Part shown: one piece after another, positions 32,640 to 42,999 of the stretch
How the letters are laid out: every line of letters begins with the position of its first letter
Position numbering within the stretch: position 1 is the first letter of the stretch
Assembly: GCA_029931535.1 (NCBI GenBank)
Contig: JAQPZY010001621.1
Span: forward strand, 5,246,001 to 5,310,000
Source of the DNA: Margaritifera margaritifera
Lineage: Eukaryota; Mollusca; Bivalvia; Unionida; Margaritiferidae
Direction of reading: 5' to 3'
DNA length: 64,000 nt
Position numbers and translations under genes: made by a program
Notes under the pieces: generated by a model
Told to the model about the DNA's origin: nothing
The model's input: the letters and a program-made list of their open reading frames with translations, nothing else
Databases searched by the model: none

Positions 32640-33200
32640 GTTTGAAAAACCCTAGGCCACCCCCTTCCTATCCTCCAAATTTTATGGAAAACTCTAGGCT
32701 ACCAGTCCTCAAAATTGTATGATGACACCCCCCAGGCCACTGACCTTCAAAATTGTATAACAAAACACCTGTGCAGTGGTCACCAAAAAGCATGTGGCAG
32801 CTTCCGCCAAAAATTGAATGAAGAAAACATCGGCCGCTGGCCTTCATCATTTGCATGAAGAAGAGAAAGAAACAAAAACCGGGCTAGTGGTCGAAAAACT
32901 TTTGCTAAGAAACCTGGGCCAGTGGTCTTCAATTAAAAACAAAACCCTGGGTCATTGGTCTTCACAATTTTGTGACCTCCCCCCACCTCCACGGCAAACG
33001 GTTATTAAATTTTATTAGATATTAAAAAAAAAAAAAAAGAAGACCTTGACCAGCAATCTTCAAACTTTATAAAAAAAAAAAAAAAAAAAAAAAAGGCTAG
33101 CGGTCCTCTAAATTTGATGTAAAATCTCGACCACTGGTCTTACAAATTTTATGAAAATAACCTCGACCAGTGGTCTTCAAATTTTCATGAAAATCCCCAC
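32640..33200. repeat. Degenerate tandem repeat, ~35-60-bp period
   Basis: Around ten imperfect units share the pattern ACCCTGGGCCAGTGGTCTTC followed by AAATTTTATGA-like sequence, for example near 32652, 32733, 32905, 32940, 33120 and 33160. Poly-A runs interrupt it near 33030 and 33072. Confidence 0.65.
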
Positions 33201-34654
33201 TTGGATACAAAATAGTTGCTATAACAACAAAGCCAAAGGCCACCTCCTAGACACCAAAATTTTTAGCATGAAGTGAAGAAAAACACAAGGATAAATACGG
33301 TTTAACATGTACTCACTTTGGCTCGAGAAACAAGGTCTAGGGCATTTTTATGGATATTAGTTATAAATAGCTCAAGACCATGCAATGGGTGTAATTATAA
33401 ATAGCTCAAGACCATGCAATGGGTGTAATTATTAATTACCAGACAATAGCTAAATATTCTGGCAACTTAAAGATTAATCCATGAAGCCATATATGGACCT
33501 AATATAAATAAGACTGTGCTTATAAAATATATGACACTAAATATGTGTGATAGTATACATGTATGGACTTGTATCTATTAATTGATTAATAGGATTTTAT
33601 GGACCTCGATGTTTTATGATTGTACAATATGTAGTATTTTTGTAAATATGGTATATAATTATCGTTTTACCCATTTTTCAATAATGATGTATGTATTGCC
33701 AGAAAAGTAGATTGGTCTTGCTTGCGTAAGTGGGGCATTAGGTTAAGTCAAATTCGTTTTTATATAACATTTATTAAGACGTTTTTCAGTTCTCTTCATG
33801 GTCCACGGACAAAGCTGATGGATTTCGAGCACAATGTCAATATCAGTTAGTGTTTGAGTCTCCGTCACGGCATATTGTTTATATTGATTGGGCGCGGCTG
33901 TTTACTCTATCACTCTGACCTGTAATGCAGGTATGACACCAGATTATTGCCAAGGATATGAGTTGACATTGGTTTCATTATAAGTGATGCGAACTTCCGG
34001 TGCATCTAACACTTAAGGATAGTTCGCAAATCGCTACAACTCGACTAATCTCCGGAGTTTCTAGCCTTAAACCTAGATTGTCCAATGGGGTTATAGTCGA
34101 CCATGTAATTTGAACCAATCGATACGACATCCTGGCCAATTTGACATAAAAAAAAAGCTTAAAGCATCTTATCCTCGAGGACAGTCTAGTGCACCATAAT
34201 TCTTAACTTCGTTTTTCTCGAGAGCTGGCAGGTATGGGTGAGCATACGGGATTTTGCAATAATTTATAATTAAAAGCTGGCCCTTTGAGCGATTGTGCCA
34301 TCTCACTCCGTTACTAATATAATAATTTCTAGTCTATATAAAGATTTATTTCACCCCTTCAGTTGTTAGCATGTTGAGATAAATAACTTTTTTTTTGTAA
34401 TTAATAAAATCTACATTGAAGCAGTCAACTTCCCGTCCTGTACTATCATAAAATATATAGGTCTATACAAATTCTTACACTAATACCCTATTACTTTATC
34501 ACCCTGAGAAAAAGCCATGTATATTTTAGCATCTGGATAGGCAAATACATTTGTATAATCTACTATAGTTGTATACAATACATTTTTACGCAGACCTATA
34601 AATATCTCCAAAAAAACCAGTTCTATACGCGTAGTTACTATATACATAACAGGA
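33201..34654. other. Intergenic sequence
   Basis: No gene supported. A perfect 34-bp tandem duplication (TTATAAATAGCTCAAGACCA, TGCAATGGGTGTAA) lies at about 33361-33430. Confidence 0.4.
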
Positions 34655-34825
34655 GTCCCTCGAAGGGACTTATGCTTTACTATCCAAAAAGAATTTACAG
34701 GATTTCAAGACACGACCATTTTTTATTTTTAACTGCTGAGTGCTGAAACCATTTCGGATATTCTTGAGCGACAAGATTTTTAAATTAACCACTGTGGCAG
34801 CCTAGTGAATGTAAGATCGGAGCCA
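34655..34825. repeat. Pearl-like element, head only (copy D)
   Basis: AGTCCCTCGAAGGGACTTAT, AAGAATTTACAGGATTTCAA and AACTGCTGAGTGCTGAAACC match the heads of copies B, C and E. Only the start of one repeat unit remains. The first bases form a 7-bp stem (AGTCCCT, CGA, AGGGACT). Confidence 0.8.
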
Positions 34826-34906
34826 TTTTTAAAAGTTCTTCATATTGGAGACTGAAACATGGTTCATGTGGAAGTAGTAAAAGCTACTATTGCCACGGTG
34901 AGCTTA

Positions 34907-35147
34907 AGGGACAGACCATTTATTTTTCCGGAGGTTGGGATTTTCTTTCAAGCCAGATATGATATTTTTTACCTCAATATAATGGCATTTTTTTCAACGA
35001 ATACGAAGGATATAATAAGGTTCTTTTTATTCCTGTAAATCAGATCAAGAATAGTTTTGAAAGTCAAGTGATAGCCGGGAAAGCTTGTTTAAAATATCCC
35101 CAGCCCCCCCCCCCCCAAAAAAAGAAAAAATCAAATGGTCGGTCCCT
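34907..35147. mobile_element. MITE-like element with terminal inverted repeats
   Basis: AGGGACAGACCATTTATTTT at the left and, on the complement of the right end, AGGGACCGACCATTTGATTT form terminal inverted repeats of about 22 bp around about 200 bp of non-coding sequence with a C14 run. Confidence 0.65.
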
Positions 35148-35423
35148 GCAGCAACCATTATGTATTGTGTATCCGTCGACAATTGCTATTCTAAACTTCT
35201 TCGCAAGTCACCTTCAAGTTATTTTTAACTTATACAAATATCTTAAATAGTATTTATATTTACTAACCTTCAAACCTTCAAACGTAAGTACGTCCAGGTT
35301 TTCGTCTTCCTTTTTAATGTTTCCAAGTTACCAAACTAGCACTTAATGCTGAAATTGGTAATCCAAACTTAAAAGATAAAAGCTCACTCAAGTATATATT
35401 TCCATTTGTTGTCATGTAGTTTT

Positions 35424-35428
<5 letters not shown>

Positions 35429-35493
<65 letters not shown>
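35429..35493. repeat. (TC)n microsatellite
   Basis: About 65 bp of TC dinucleotides. Confidence 0.95.
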
Positions 35494-35498
<5 letters not shown>

Positions 35499-36197
35499 TC
35501 ACTGAAGTTATCAATTGGAATAAATTTACTCATTAAAGATGATGTTATTCCTAGCATTATTACATCTGACAATGACTTTGATATTTTAGCTGATGTTGCA
35601 TTTCCAAACATTGTGTATTTTTTCTTGGTTTAAATCCATTTTATTCAACTCCTAGTCAGTTATGTGTTTACCAGTTATTTCCTTGCATGCTACATTTACT
35701 ATATTATTTTTGAATTCCTGTATGTAGTCTTCGATTATTGTGTCTTCATTTGTAACACTGATGTCGATATCTTGCTTACATTTTTAAAAAAACCTAATTC
35801 ATTTTCGATTTGATTTTGATTTATTTAAATATTGTAAATTAGTGGAACAGTTATGGTCACAAGGCTGAAGAACCTACTTGTAAAGAAGATCCTTCTGATG
35901 ATCCTGATTTAAAAAAAAAAAATCCTGTTCCATAAAAACCTGATATAGTAATCTTATCAAAGGTTCCATTTCAAACCACTCAAAAATTAGATACAGAAAT
36001 AGTTATCCATATAAAGAAAATATTAACCATTAATTTGAAAATAAATATTTCAGTTTATAATTTCAATAAAATAATTTTTCTATTTTTCTATTGAATGTAA
36101 AACACTATTACCAAAAAAATGTGTGAACACAAACTTCGAATTTCGGAAAAAGAGTAGACCAGATACAATTTTATCGGCTGCCTATATTGATTAAGAA

Positions 36198-37127
36198 ATG
36201 GGTGGAAGTTATAGTTTCAGAGAATTCGCTGGACAAAAAAAAAAAAAGAAAGTGTTTGGTATCCACCTGCAAAAGACAATCCTACACTATTAAAAAATCT
36301 TGAGCCGGAAGTTATAATCAGACAACCAATAACATGTAATGAGGAAATAGAATTGCAGGAAATTGACACAAATGAACCATTTGATAAGCAAACAAACGAC
36401 ACAGAAACTTTAATAGATAAATACATTTAAAACTTAGTAGATAAACAACATCATAGATTATATACGACGCTAGAAGAAAGAAATAAGGGGTAGTGCAGCT
36501 GCAGCGAAAGTAATTATTTCAAAAATTAAATCAATGAAAACAGACTTTAATTCACTTGACAAACATATATCAGATATTTTAAAAAAATGACATTGCTAAA
36601 GAAAAGATTCAGCTGAAAAATCTAAATTGGAAGAACTTTTGCAAGCAATGAAATCACAACAGATATGGAAAATAACTTTAGAGCAATTATCAACAAAATA
36701 AATCTTAAAGTTGGAGAAAAGTTACCGTTAGGTAAGAGGTTAAAACGACTTTTGCGGCAGTCGGTATTACAGCAACAACTTGCTGCCTAACCTTACAAAT
36801 TTTGTGAAAGGATTAACAGTAGGAAGCGGTAGTAATAGCAGCAGCTCAGATTCGTTCATTGATAAATTAAAAAGGTATTAAAATAATAATGCTGAGCAAT
36901 TGTTTAACTTGGCTAAAAAAAATTTAAAAAAAAAAATAATAAAAAAATGCAACAGCAGCAGTGACTGGTATAACTGGAAGTGTAAAAACTAATAAGCTGT
37001 CTTTAACATCAGCCGGCAAAATTATTTCTTTAATGACGTTTTGTTAATTCTTGCATTATATAGCTTGTTCACTGCAATTGTACTAAAAGGCTTATGTGTA
37101 GTAACAAAAAGGATTAAAGATTAAATA
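36198..37127 (+). pseudogene. Decayed unidentified coding block
   Basis: An ATG at 36198 begins MGGSYSFREFAGQ and meets a poly-A run. After a frame change a long acidic stretch follows (VWYPPAKDNPTLLKNLEPEV, ending TLIDKYI at 36428-36430). Further pieces in changing frames are Lys-rich (KVIISKIKSMKTDFNSLDKH, LPLGKRLKRLLRQS), then Ser/Gly-rich (VKGLTVGSGSNSSSSDSF), and end with a hydrophobic, membrane-like segment (VLLILALYSLFTAIVLKG) and a stop near 37127. Several frameshifts fall in A-runs. The style suggests several genes of a virus-like or self-synthesising DNA element, but I do not recognise any of them. Confidence 0.4.
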
Positions 37128-38544
37128 ATCTATTAACTAGTTAATTTATTTCAAAAAGTAAATTGTGTAAACTCCAGCAACCATAGACATAATAATAAAC
37201 TCATGTTTATTTATTTCATGATACATTTCTTTTATATCATAAGGTATATTAGTTGTGGTATTGTCTAAATAACTCTTATTGATCTTATTCTCTTCGTTGT
37301 TTGTCTTCTGACAAATTCTTAGTCTGTTTATCAGCTGCTGGCATTATATTCTTTACGACATTAAGTACTAATATTAAGACATTCCTAGTTTACATGAATC
37401 TGCTGACGTTTTAAATTGTTATTATCACATAGTTGGTACACTTTACGTATGGTGTGGGCAGTTTAATGGTTTTGATATATTAACATGTTAACATATCACT
37501 TTCTGTAAATCTGATTGGTCAAAATAAGACCATGAAATTCTCGCGCAGTATTCTCGTTACTGATCAGCTGCGACCGTGGGAATTTTCCTTACCCCGCCAA
37601 CTGGAACTTTTTTTTTTACTATTACTATCAACATTTTGGCGGCCATTTTTCGAATCTAGTGCCCAAGGGGCATTGAGGAAATAAAAGGTAACGTATGTCG
37701 GAATATGCCCAATTTACCCCACAGTGGCTCGTTACTACTAAAAATTAAGGGCATAGGTCAATCAATAGACTTTGGGGGGGGGGGGGAGGGGGGCGGTATA
37801 AATCTGTAACATGGATCCCACCCGATAACAAGCGTGGTTTAAATGTTAACCTATAGGAGTAAATAAACTCACCTCTGTTTAAAGAAGAATGTAGACAAAT
37901 GCCGGTCTCCCAACTGACAGAAAGTTTGCAACCACAGCATTGTTCCAAATCAAATAATGTAAATATCCAGTCACAAATACATTAAATCTGGAATTACTTT
38001 ACTCAGCAACATCTTTAGTCTAGATTAAATACAATTTCTGCATCAAGTAATCATCTCTTCACATGCATATCCAACACCTGGAAAGCTACTTTGCAGTATA
38101 TATTACTGCATCAATAGCAGTGGACACACTTTCAGTGGAAACATTGTATACATGCTCATCTACATCGAATGTATATGGCGCGTCTAACCTAGCCCGAGTG
38201 AACTATGTGACATCACACAGGAATTTCAATCTGAGATCCAGTGTTGAGAAATGATGTTGTCGGTGTCATATGTTCTATTTATTTGGAATGACAGTTGCTC
38301 TTTGAATTATAATTTTTAAAAAAAAAAAAAAATTAAAAAAAATAAAAAAATAAAAATAATAATAATAAAAACCAGCTACTTTTAAATGTTACTGGTTATA
38401 TAGAACTGCGTATTATTAATTCAACTAGCGTCTGGGACTATTATTTTACGCGCAACAATTGAAAGGTGCAGCGTCTGTTCCAGAAGAGACGAAATTATAT
38501 CTTCTTTTTTCTCTCTAAACTATTTCCATTATAAACATAACCTC
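37128..38544. other. Non-coding sequence left of the 11-kb retroelement
   Basis: No gene supported. The segment 37448-37565 (CAGTTTAATGGTTTTGATAT…CAGTATTCTCGTTACTGAT) is repeated at 38606-38705. A/T homopolymer runs lie at 38310-38370. Confidence 0.4.
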
Positions 38545-38768
38545 AATGATTTAATATTAAATTTATGAAACTCGTTGAATAATTTAAATGGGTAACGATT
38601 TAAATGCAGTTTAATATTTTTGATATGTTAACATATCACTTTATGTGAATCTGATTGGTTCAAATAAAACCATTAAATTCTTGCACAGTATTCTCGTTAC
38701 TGATTTGCCAAGGCTTGCAAAAGCTGGAAATTATTCAACTCGTTTAATAAATTCAATATTAAATCATT
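38545..38768. mobile_element. Short inverted-repeat element (MITE-like)
   Basis: The arms at 38545-38584 (AATGATTTAATATTAAATTT, ATGAAACTCGTTGAATAATT) and 38729-38768 are reverse complements with about four mismatches, enclosing about 145 bp. The interior is related to 37448-37565. Confidence 0.65.
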
Positions 38769-38941
38769 ACCCATTTGAGATTTTCTATTTATAACCTACT
38801 ATACTGCCTATTTTCATTACCATATCACCGGATAATACAAATATGCCATTACCTCGAAAAAAAATTCACTGTCTCAATAGAACCAGGTTCTGTCATAGTT
38901 TTTACCAGATAAAACAGACAACAGTATATGTGATATAATAC

Positions 38942-40784
38942 TGTAACGTGCCGGGACTATGCTTTACAAATGAGAACCTTGTCAGAGGTGTATACCGCCG
39001 CGATTTATACCATAAATGTGGTCATCAACGTACTTAGTAATATGCTGCCACCACCCCTAAAGAAAGGGGAGAAATATGTGAAGAAAGAGATAAGAAGAAG
39101 AAAAGAAGAAGTAAAAGACTGAGTAGAATAGATGAGACTGTTTAGTATTTCTTTCAGGAACCCAGCTACTGCTACAATTCTGGAACTGTCATCCAACACA
39201 GTGAGAGAGAGAGAGAGAAAGAGGGAGAGCTATGAGTGTACAATATTGTAAACCTTAGAGTGATAGAAAGAATGAATCAAGAATAAATACAGTTATGACG
39301 TAGAGAGAGCTCTAGAGTTACACAGCTACTGGAACTACTGCTTTCTATCTGCTCATTCTGGAAAAAGAGCTCTCCCCACAATCATTAGATGATAGTGAGG
39401 ATCGAGAAATATGGTGGAGAGATTAAAAGCGAATGACAGAGAGACTAGAGAAGAAGATTATGAACAGTAAGGATGAACTCTGCTCTGTTTCCGCTATTCT
39501 GCAACTCTGCCTGGTGTTCAATCCTTATCTGTGGAAAAAGAGATGATAGAAAGGTCGAGACAAAGAAGTAATGATAAATAGGATAGAGAGAAGAAAGGAA
39601 AAACAAAGAGACTAAGTCACTGATAACGCCTACCACACAAAGGTTTCTTAACCTAAATGGATTCTTTAAATAACACACAGACAAAGATAAGTTTGCTAGA
39701 ATGTGTATTGAGAACTGCAGTCTTTTATGATGAACAAGACAGACATGATAATAAATTCATCAATATCACAATAAAAGAATTTATACTTTGTATTAATACA
39801 GTGTAATTTATCTATGTTCCTTAATACAGTATAATATTTGTTACAATCCACAGAATGAATAGCAGTCAAATTGTTAATAAAATATATGACTAGAAATTTA
39901 TAAGTGTACAAGAATTTATATTATAGTTGCAAATAAAAGAAAATCATCACAACTCACTACAATATTTAGATTTGTTTATACCTCAAACATTAACTATTTT
40001 AATGCTAAAGCAAACGGGGAAGGGGGGGGGGAGAATGACGTCTGCTCAAAACAAACACACACAAATTAATTAAATAAATAAATGAATTCTGAGATTCTGT
40101 GTTATGAACCTACACTTTTAAACAGAAGGAAAAGTATTTTGTGTATCCATGTTTTAGGGAGAATATATGGAGGTGTACAATACTGCTAACGCCTGTAGTC
40201 TGCTACTTCTGGATCACTGACGTTTCCATTGATGTGAAATTTACTTCAGTGTAAAGATAAACATGAAAGTTTCTCTAAATCTTAATAACAATATTAACTG
40301 GTTAATACAAATATTCTTCAAACAAATCTTTTATGTTATTACCTCTTCTAAATGTACCCCACCCAAAACTATCCCAAAAATAAATTTTACGTAAAGCTAA
40401 TAACCACTCTGACTGCAGGGCTGCGACTCGAACGCTATCCGTCGGTCGAGGTTTATATACTCTCTGCCCAAACCTTAACCTCCGGATACCGAAAGGTATT
40501 ATGGGAGATTCCACTGTAAGCAAAGACGAGATGTCTCGTGACTTTATCGCTACGAAGATTGAATTTCTACTGATATTGTTAGCGCTAATACCTGGTAACT
40601 GCCAATATTTATCAACCTTAACTCAAGTGAGATTAAAATTATCAACAGATATTGCATATCCATTGCGAATTTGAGCTCGCGAATGTGACAATCGACGAAC
40701 ACATGTTTTGAGTAGACTGTACATGGTGAGGCGCCGAAAGGGAATACAAATAAAGTTGGACACCTACAATCGAGGGCTGTTACA
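38942..40784 (-). repeat. 3' LTR of the 11-kb element
   Basis: 1843 bp, about 99% identical by eye to 48098-49939. It includes the TATA motif at 40451-40460 and a short open frame (40302-40523) that is duplicated in the other LTR simply because the LTRs are copies. Confidence 0.95.
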
Positions 40785-40799
40785 CTACCCCCGCCTTCA
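40785..40799 (-). other. Polypurine tract
   Basis: On the minus strand AAGGCGGGGGTAG immediately precedes the 3' LTR (TGTAACAG…), the place for plus-strand priming. Confidence 0.6.
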
Positions 40800-41893
40800 T
40801 AAAAAAAGTTCGAACCCGAACTGGAAGGGACAACTAGATACAACATATTATTATGGTGAGTATGACATTCACTATTCATTTTACTAAACAACAATATGAG
40901 AAAAATGTGATGAGATAAAAGAGTAACTTAAATACTCATTCAACGGTGGATACGAATCATTACGACACAAAAAATTATTCAAATACACATGAAATTTATC
41001 CAACGCAGAGAAAACTACAATATTTTTAAAATCCTCAACTACTTTATAATGAGTTAAGAAACTTATTAAAAAGTTTGGTTCTTTGGAATCACTCAACAAA
41101 CCCATTAATATCATATATAGACAATCAAAACAACAACAACAACAATAAATAAAATTACATTATACAACAGACACTATTGCTACCTATTTCTTATCCTCCC
41201 AGCTTGGATTAGACCATGTAGCAAAACACTTATAATACAACCTACTTCTCTAACATAGTCTTATCTATCAGTTTATTTACATTTAAGAATCATACTATGT
41301 ACATTATAATACATGCAAGGGGTGAATTGGGTATGAGATATTACTTGTGGAGTCTACCTTATTTGAAATTTTGTATGACCACATGGAGAAGTATATAATG
41401 ACTATTTAGAGCTAAATGCAAGAAATGGTACGCATGCAAATACCTAGATCTTTAAACTGCATACTTACCATTATATAGTGTCTAATTAAAACAGAGTAAA
41501 CCATACCCTGACACATATACAAACAAAATTATAGAGAACATAACAGGGATCTCTATTTACTACTCACTCTTATAGAGAACTTTAAGAAAATTGATAATAA
41601 TAGACACGCTACTCAATATTAAAAAAAAAAAAAATAAAAAAATAAAAATAAATTGTAAGAGTACGAATATTAATACACTTGTCAGATATAAATGAGAAAC
41701 AGTTTATGCTAAAAATTTAAGTTGTTATCATGCGAGAGAGAAAGAAAGAGAGAGATAGAGAATAGGAGAGAGAGAGATCACAATCATAATACCAAATGTA
41801 ATGTGGTACAAAAATGACTCGTCTTTATTCCTAAATAACTTGCTGTAAATCTATACTGATAATTCAGATATGTTAATAATAATAACAATAAAT
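40800..41893. other. Untranslated region between ORF3 and the 3' LTR
   Basis: About 1.1 kb of AT-rich sequence without coding signs, containing (AAC)n near 41129-41148 and GA-rich runs near 41733-41780. Confidence 0.5.
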
Positions 41894-42856
41894 TTAAAAA
41901 TTTAGTTTGATAATTTCACATTGAATTTCTTTTTCTTCCGTCGTCGTTGTTTCATCTACTTGCGTACTGTCTTCAATCAGGTGTTTGGCTTCCGGGTCTG
42001 GGATCCAGGTCGAAGAGAGCTCGTAAAGGGTTCCGTCCGGCAGAATGCACCTTTCTGTCTTCTTAATACAGGATACACCAGCAGGCATCGAAAACATAAC
42101 CTCCCTTCTATCACGATGTCTCAGCGACCTGCACCGGACTGTCCTCAGAACTGCTGCAGTGTCGGTTTGCATCAACGAAGAAGGGGCACCCAAAAAGAAA
42201 AGACGAGGATCCAGATGGAGATTATTAGACATAGGCTCCTGCCCTATGGCAACTATAGGTGGAGGAAACTTGACGGTCAATGCCTCAGTAGAATTTTGGA
42301 TCCTTGCTGTTGAAATAGCCTCAATATTTATCTCCCCAAGCGTGTCAGCTCTGTCTTTGTTATCCGATCCAGCGGATTCAGGAACTATTTCTGGATTCTT
42401 CTCTGATAAGACTTCATCAATCAGATCTTCCCAAGTTGGGCCAGCCCACTGTACAGAGGGAAGTTCAGGCTCTACCTGTGGTGCTTCAAAACAAAAAAAT
42501 GGGTTGATAGCCAGATATATATCTCCTTCCGGCGGTGTATTCAGCACTTCATCTATTACCTTTTGGAAACCTGCTCCAACTGGTAAGATTTCTCCTTTCA
42601 TCTCCTCTTTCTCCTTTTCCTCCTCCTCTGTCGTCTTCCTGAGACTCACCCTACTATGCATTAGATCTTGTTTCCCAGCCAACTGGGGGTGTTTCCGTTG
42701 GTAATGCCTTTTTAATCGGTAAGACCTGCTCACCGGTACACAGTAGTCGCACTCACCACATCTGGCTGTCTCACCATGCTCTTTCAGATGAGTTTGAAAG
42801 ATTTTATCTTCTTTCAAAATCTGCCCACAGATGAAGCACTTCAGATATTCAGTCAT
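41894..42856 (-). CDS. ORF3: C2H2 zinc-finger protein of the retroelement
   Basis: 320 aa from ATG 42856-42854. That start is preferred to an upstream in-frame one because it sits directly behind a splice acceptor. The N-terminus carries a canonical C2H2 finger (C7, C10, H23, H27, spacing C-x2-C-x12-H-x3-H) and an atypical second one (C33, C36, C39, H51, H56). A Glu/Lys-rich segment (EEEEKEKEEMKGE) follows, then an acidic Pro-rich middle and a C-terminus with TTTTEEKEIQCEIIKLNF. No signal peptide or membrane segment, so it is not an envelope despite its env-like position after pol. Likely DNA or RNA binding in the nucleus; function unknown. It is fully open, unlike most ORFs nearby, suggesting selection until recently. 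Confidence 0.85.
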   Translation of the reverse strand: MTEYLKCFICGQILKEDKIFQTHLKEHGETARCGECDYCVPVSRSYRLKRHYQRKHPQLAGKQDLMHSRVSLRKTTEEEEKEKEEMKGEILPVGAGFQKVIDEVLNTPPEGDIYLAINPFFCFEAPQVEPELPSVQWAGPTWEDLIDEVLSEKNPEIVPESAGSDNKDRADTLGEINIEAISTARIQNSTEALTVKFPPPIVAIGQEPMSNNLHLDPRLFFLGAPSSLMQTDTAAVLRTVRCRSLRHRDRREVMFSMPAGVSCIKKTERCILPDGTLYELSSTWIPDPEAKHLIEDSTQVDETTTTEEKEIQCEIIKLNF

Positions 42857-42895
42857 CTGTAAAATATCACAAACAATAGTAAAAAAAAAACCCAA
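42857..42895 (-). promoter_or_regulatory. Splice acceptor immediately before the ORF3 ATG
   Basis: The minus strand reads a run of T, then TACTATTGTTTGTGATATTT and TACAG, directly followed by ATG. ORF3 is therefore likely translated from a spliced subgenomic mRNA, as env genes are. The donor was not identified. Confidence 0.6.
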
Positions 42896-42999
42896 CCTAA
42901 AACAACAAACAATTAGGTATTGAACTAAAGTTACTTGTAAGTGTAGAACAAATCACTCACACGAAAATACATGAAGGCAATTTATTTTAACCTTATTTA

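Noticed and set aside
39445..39911. Open frames in the 3' LTR of the 11-kb element, also at 48602-49107
   Set aside because: Occur twice only because the LTRs are duplicates; no domain or initiation context.
41921..42704. Plus-strand frames opposite ORF3
   Set aside because: Antisense shadows; the minus-strand frame contains the zinc fingers and splice acceptor.
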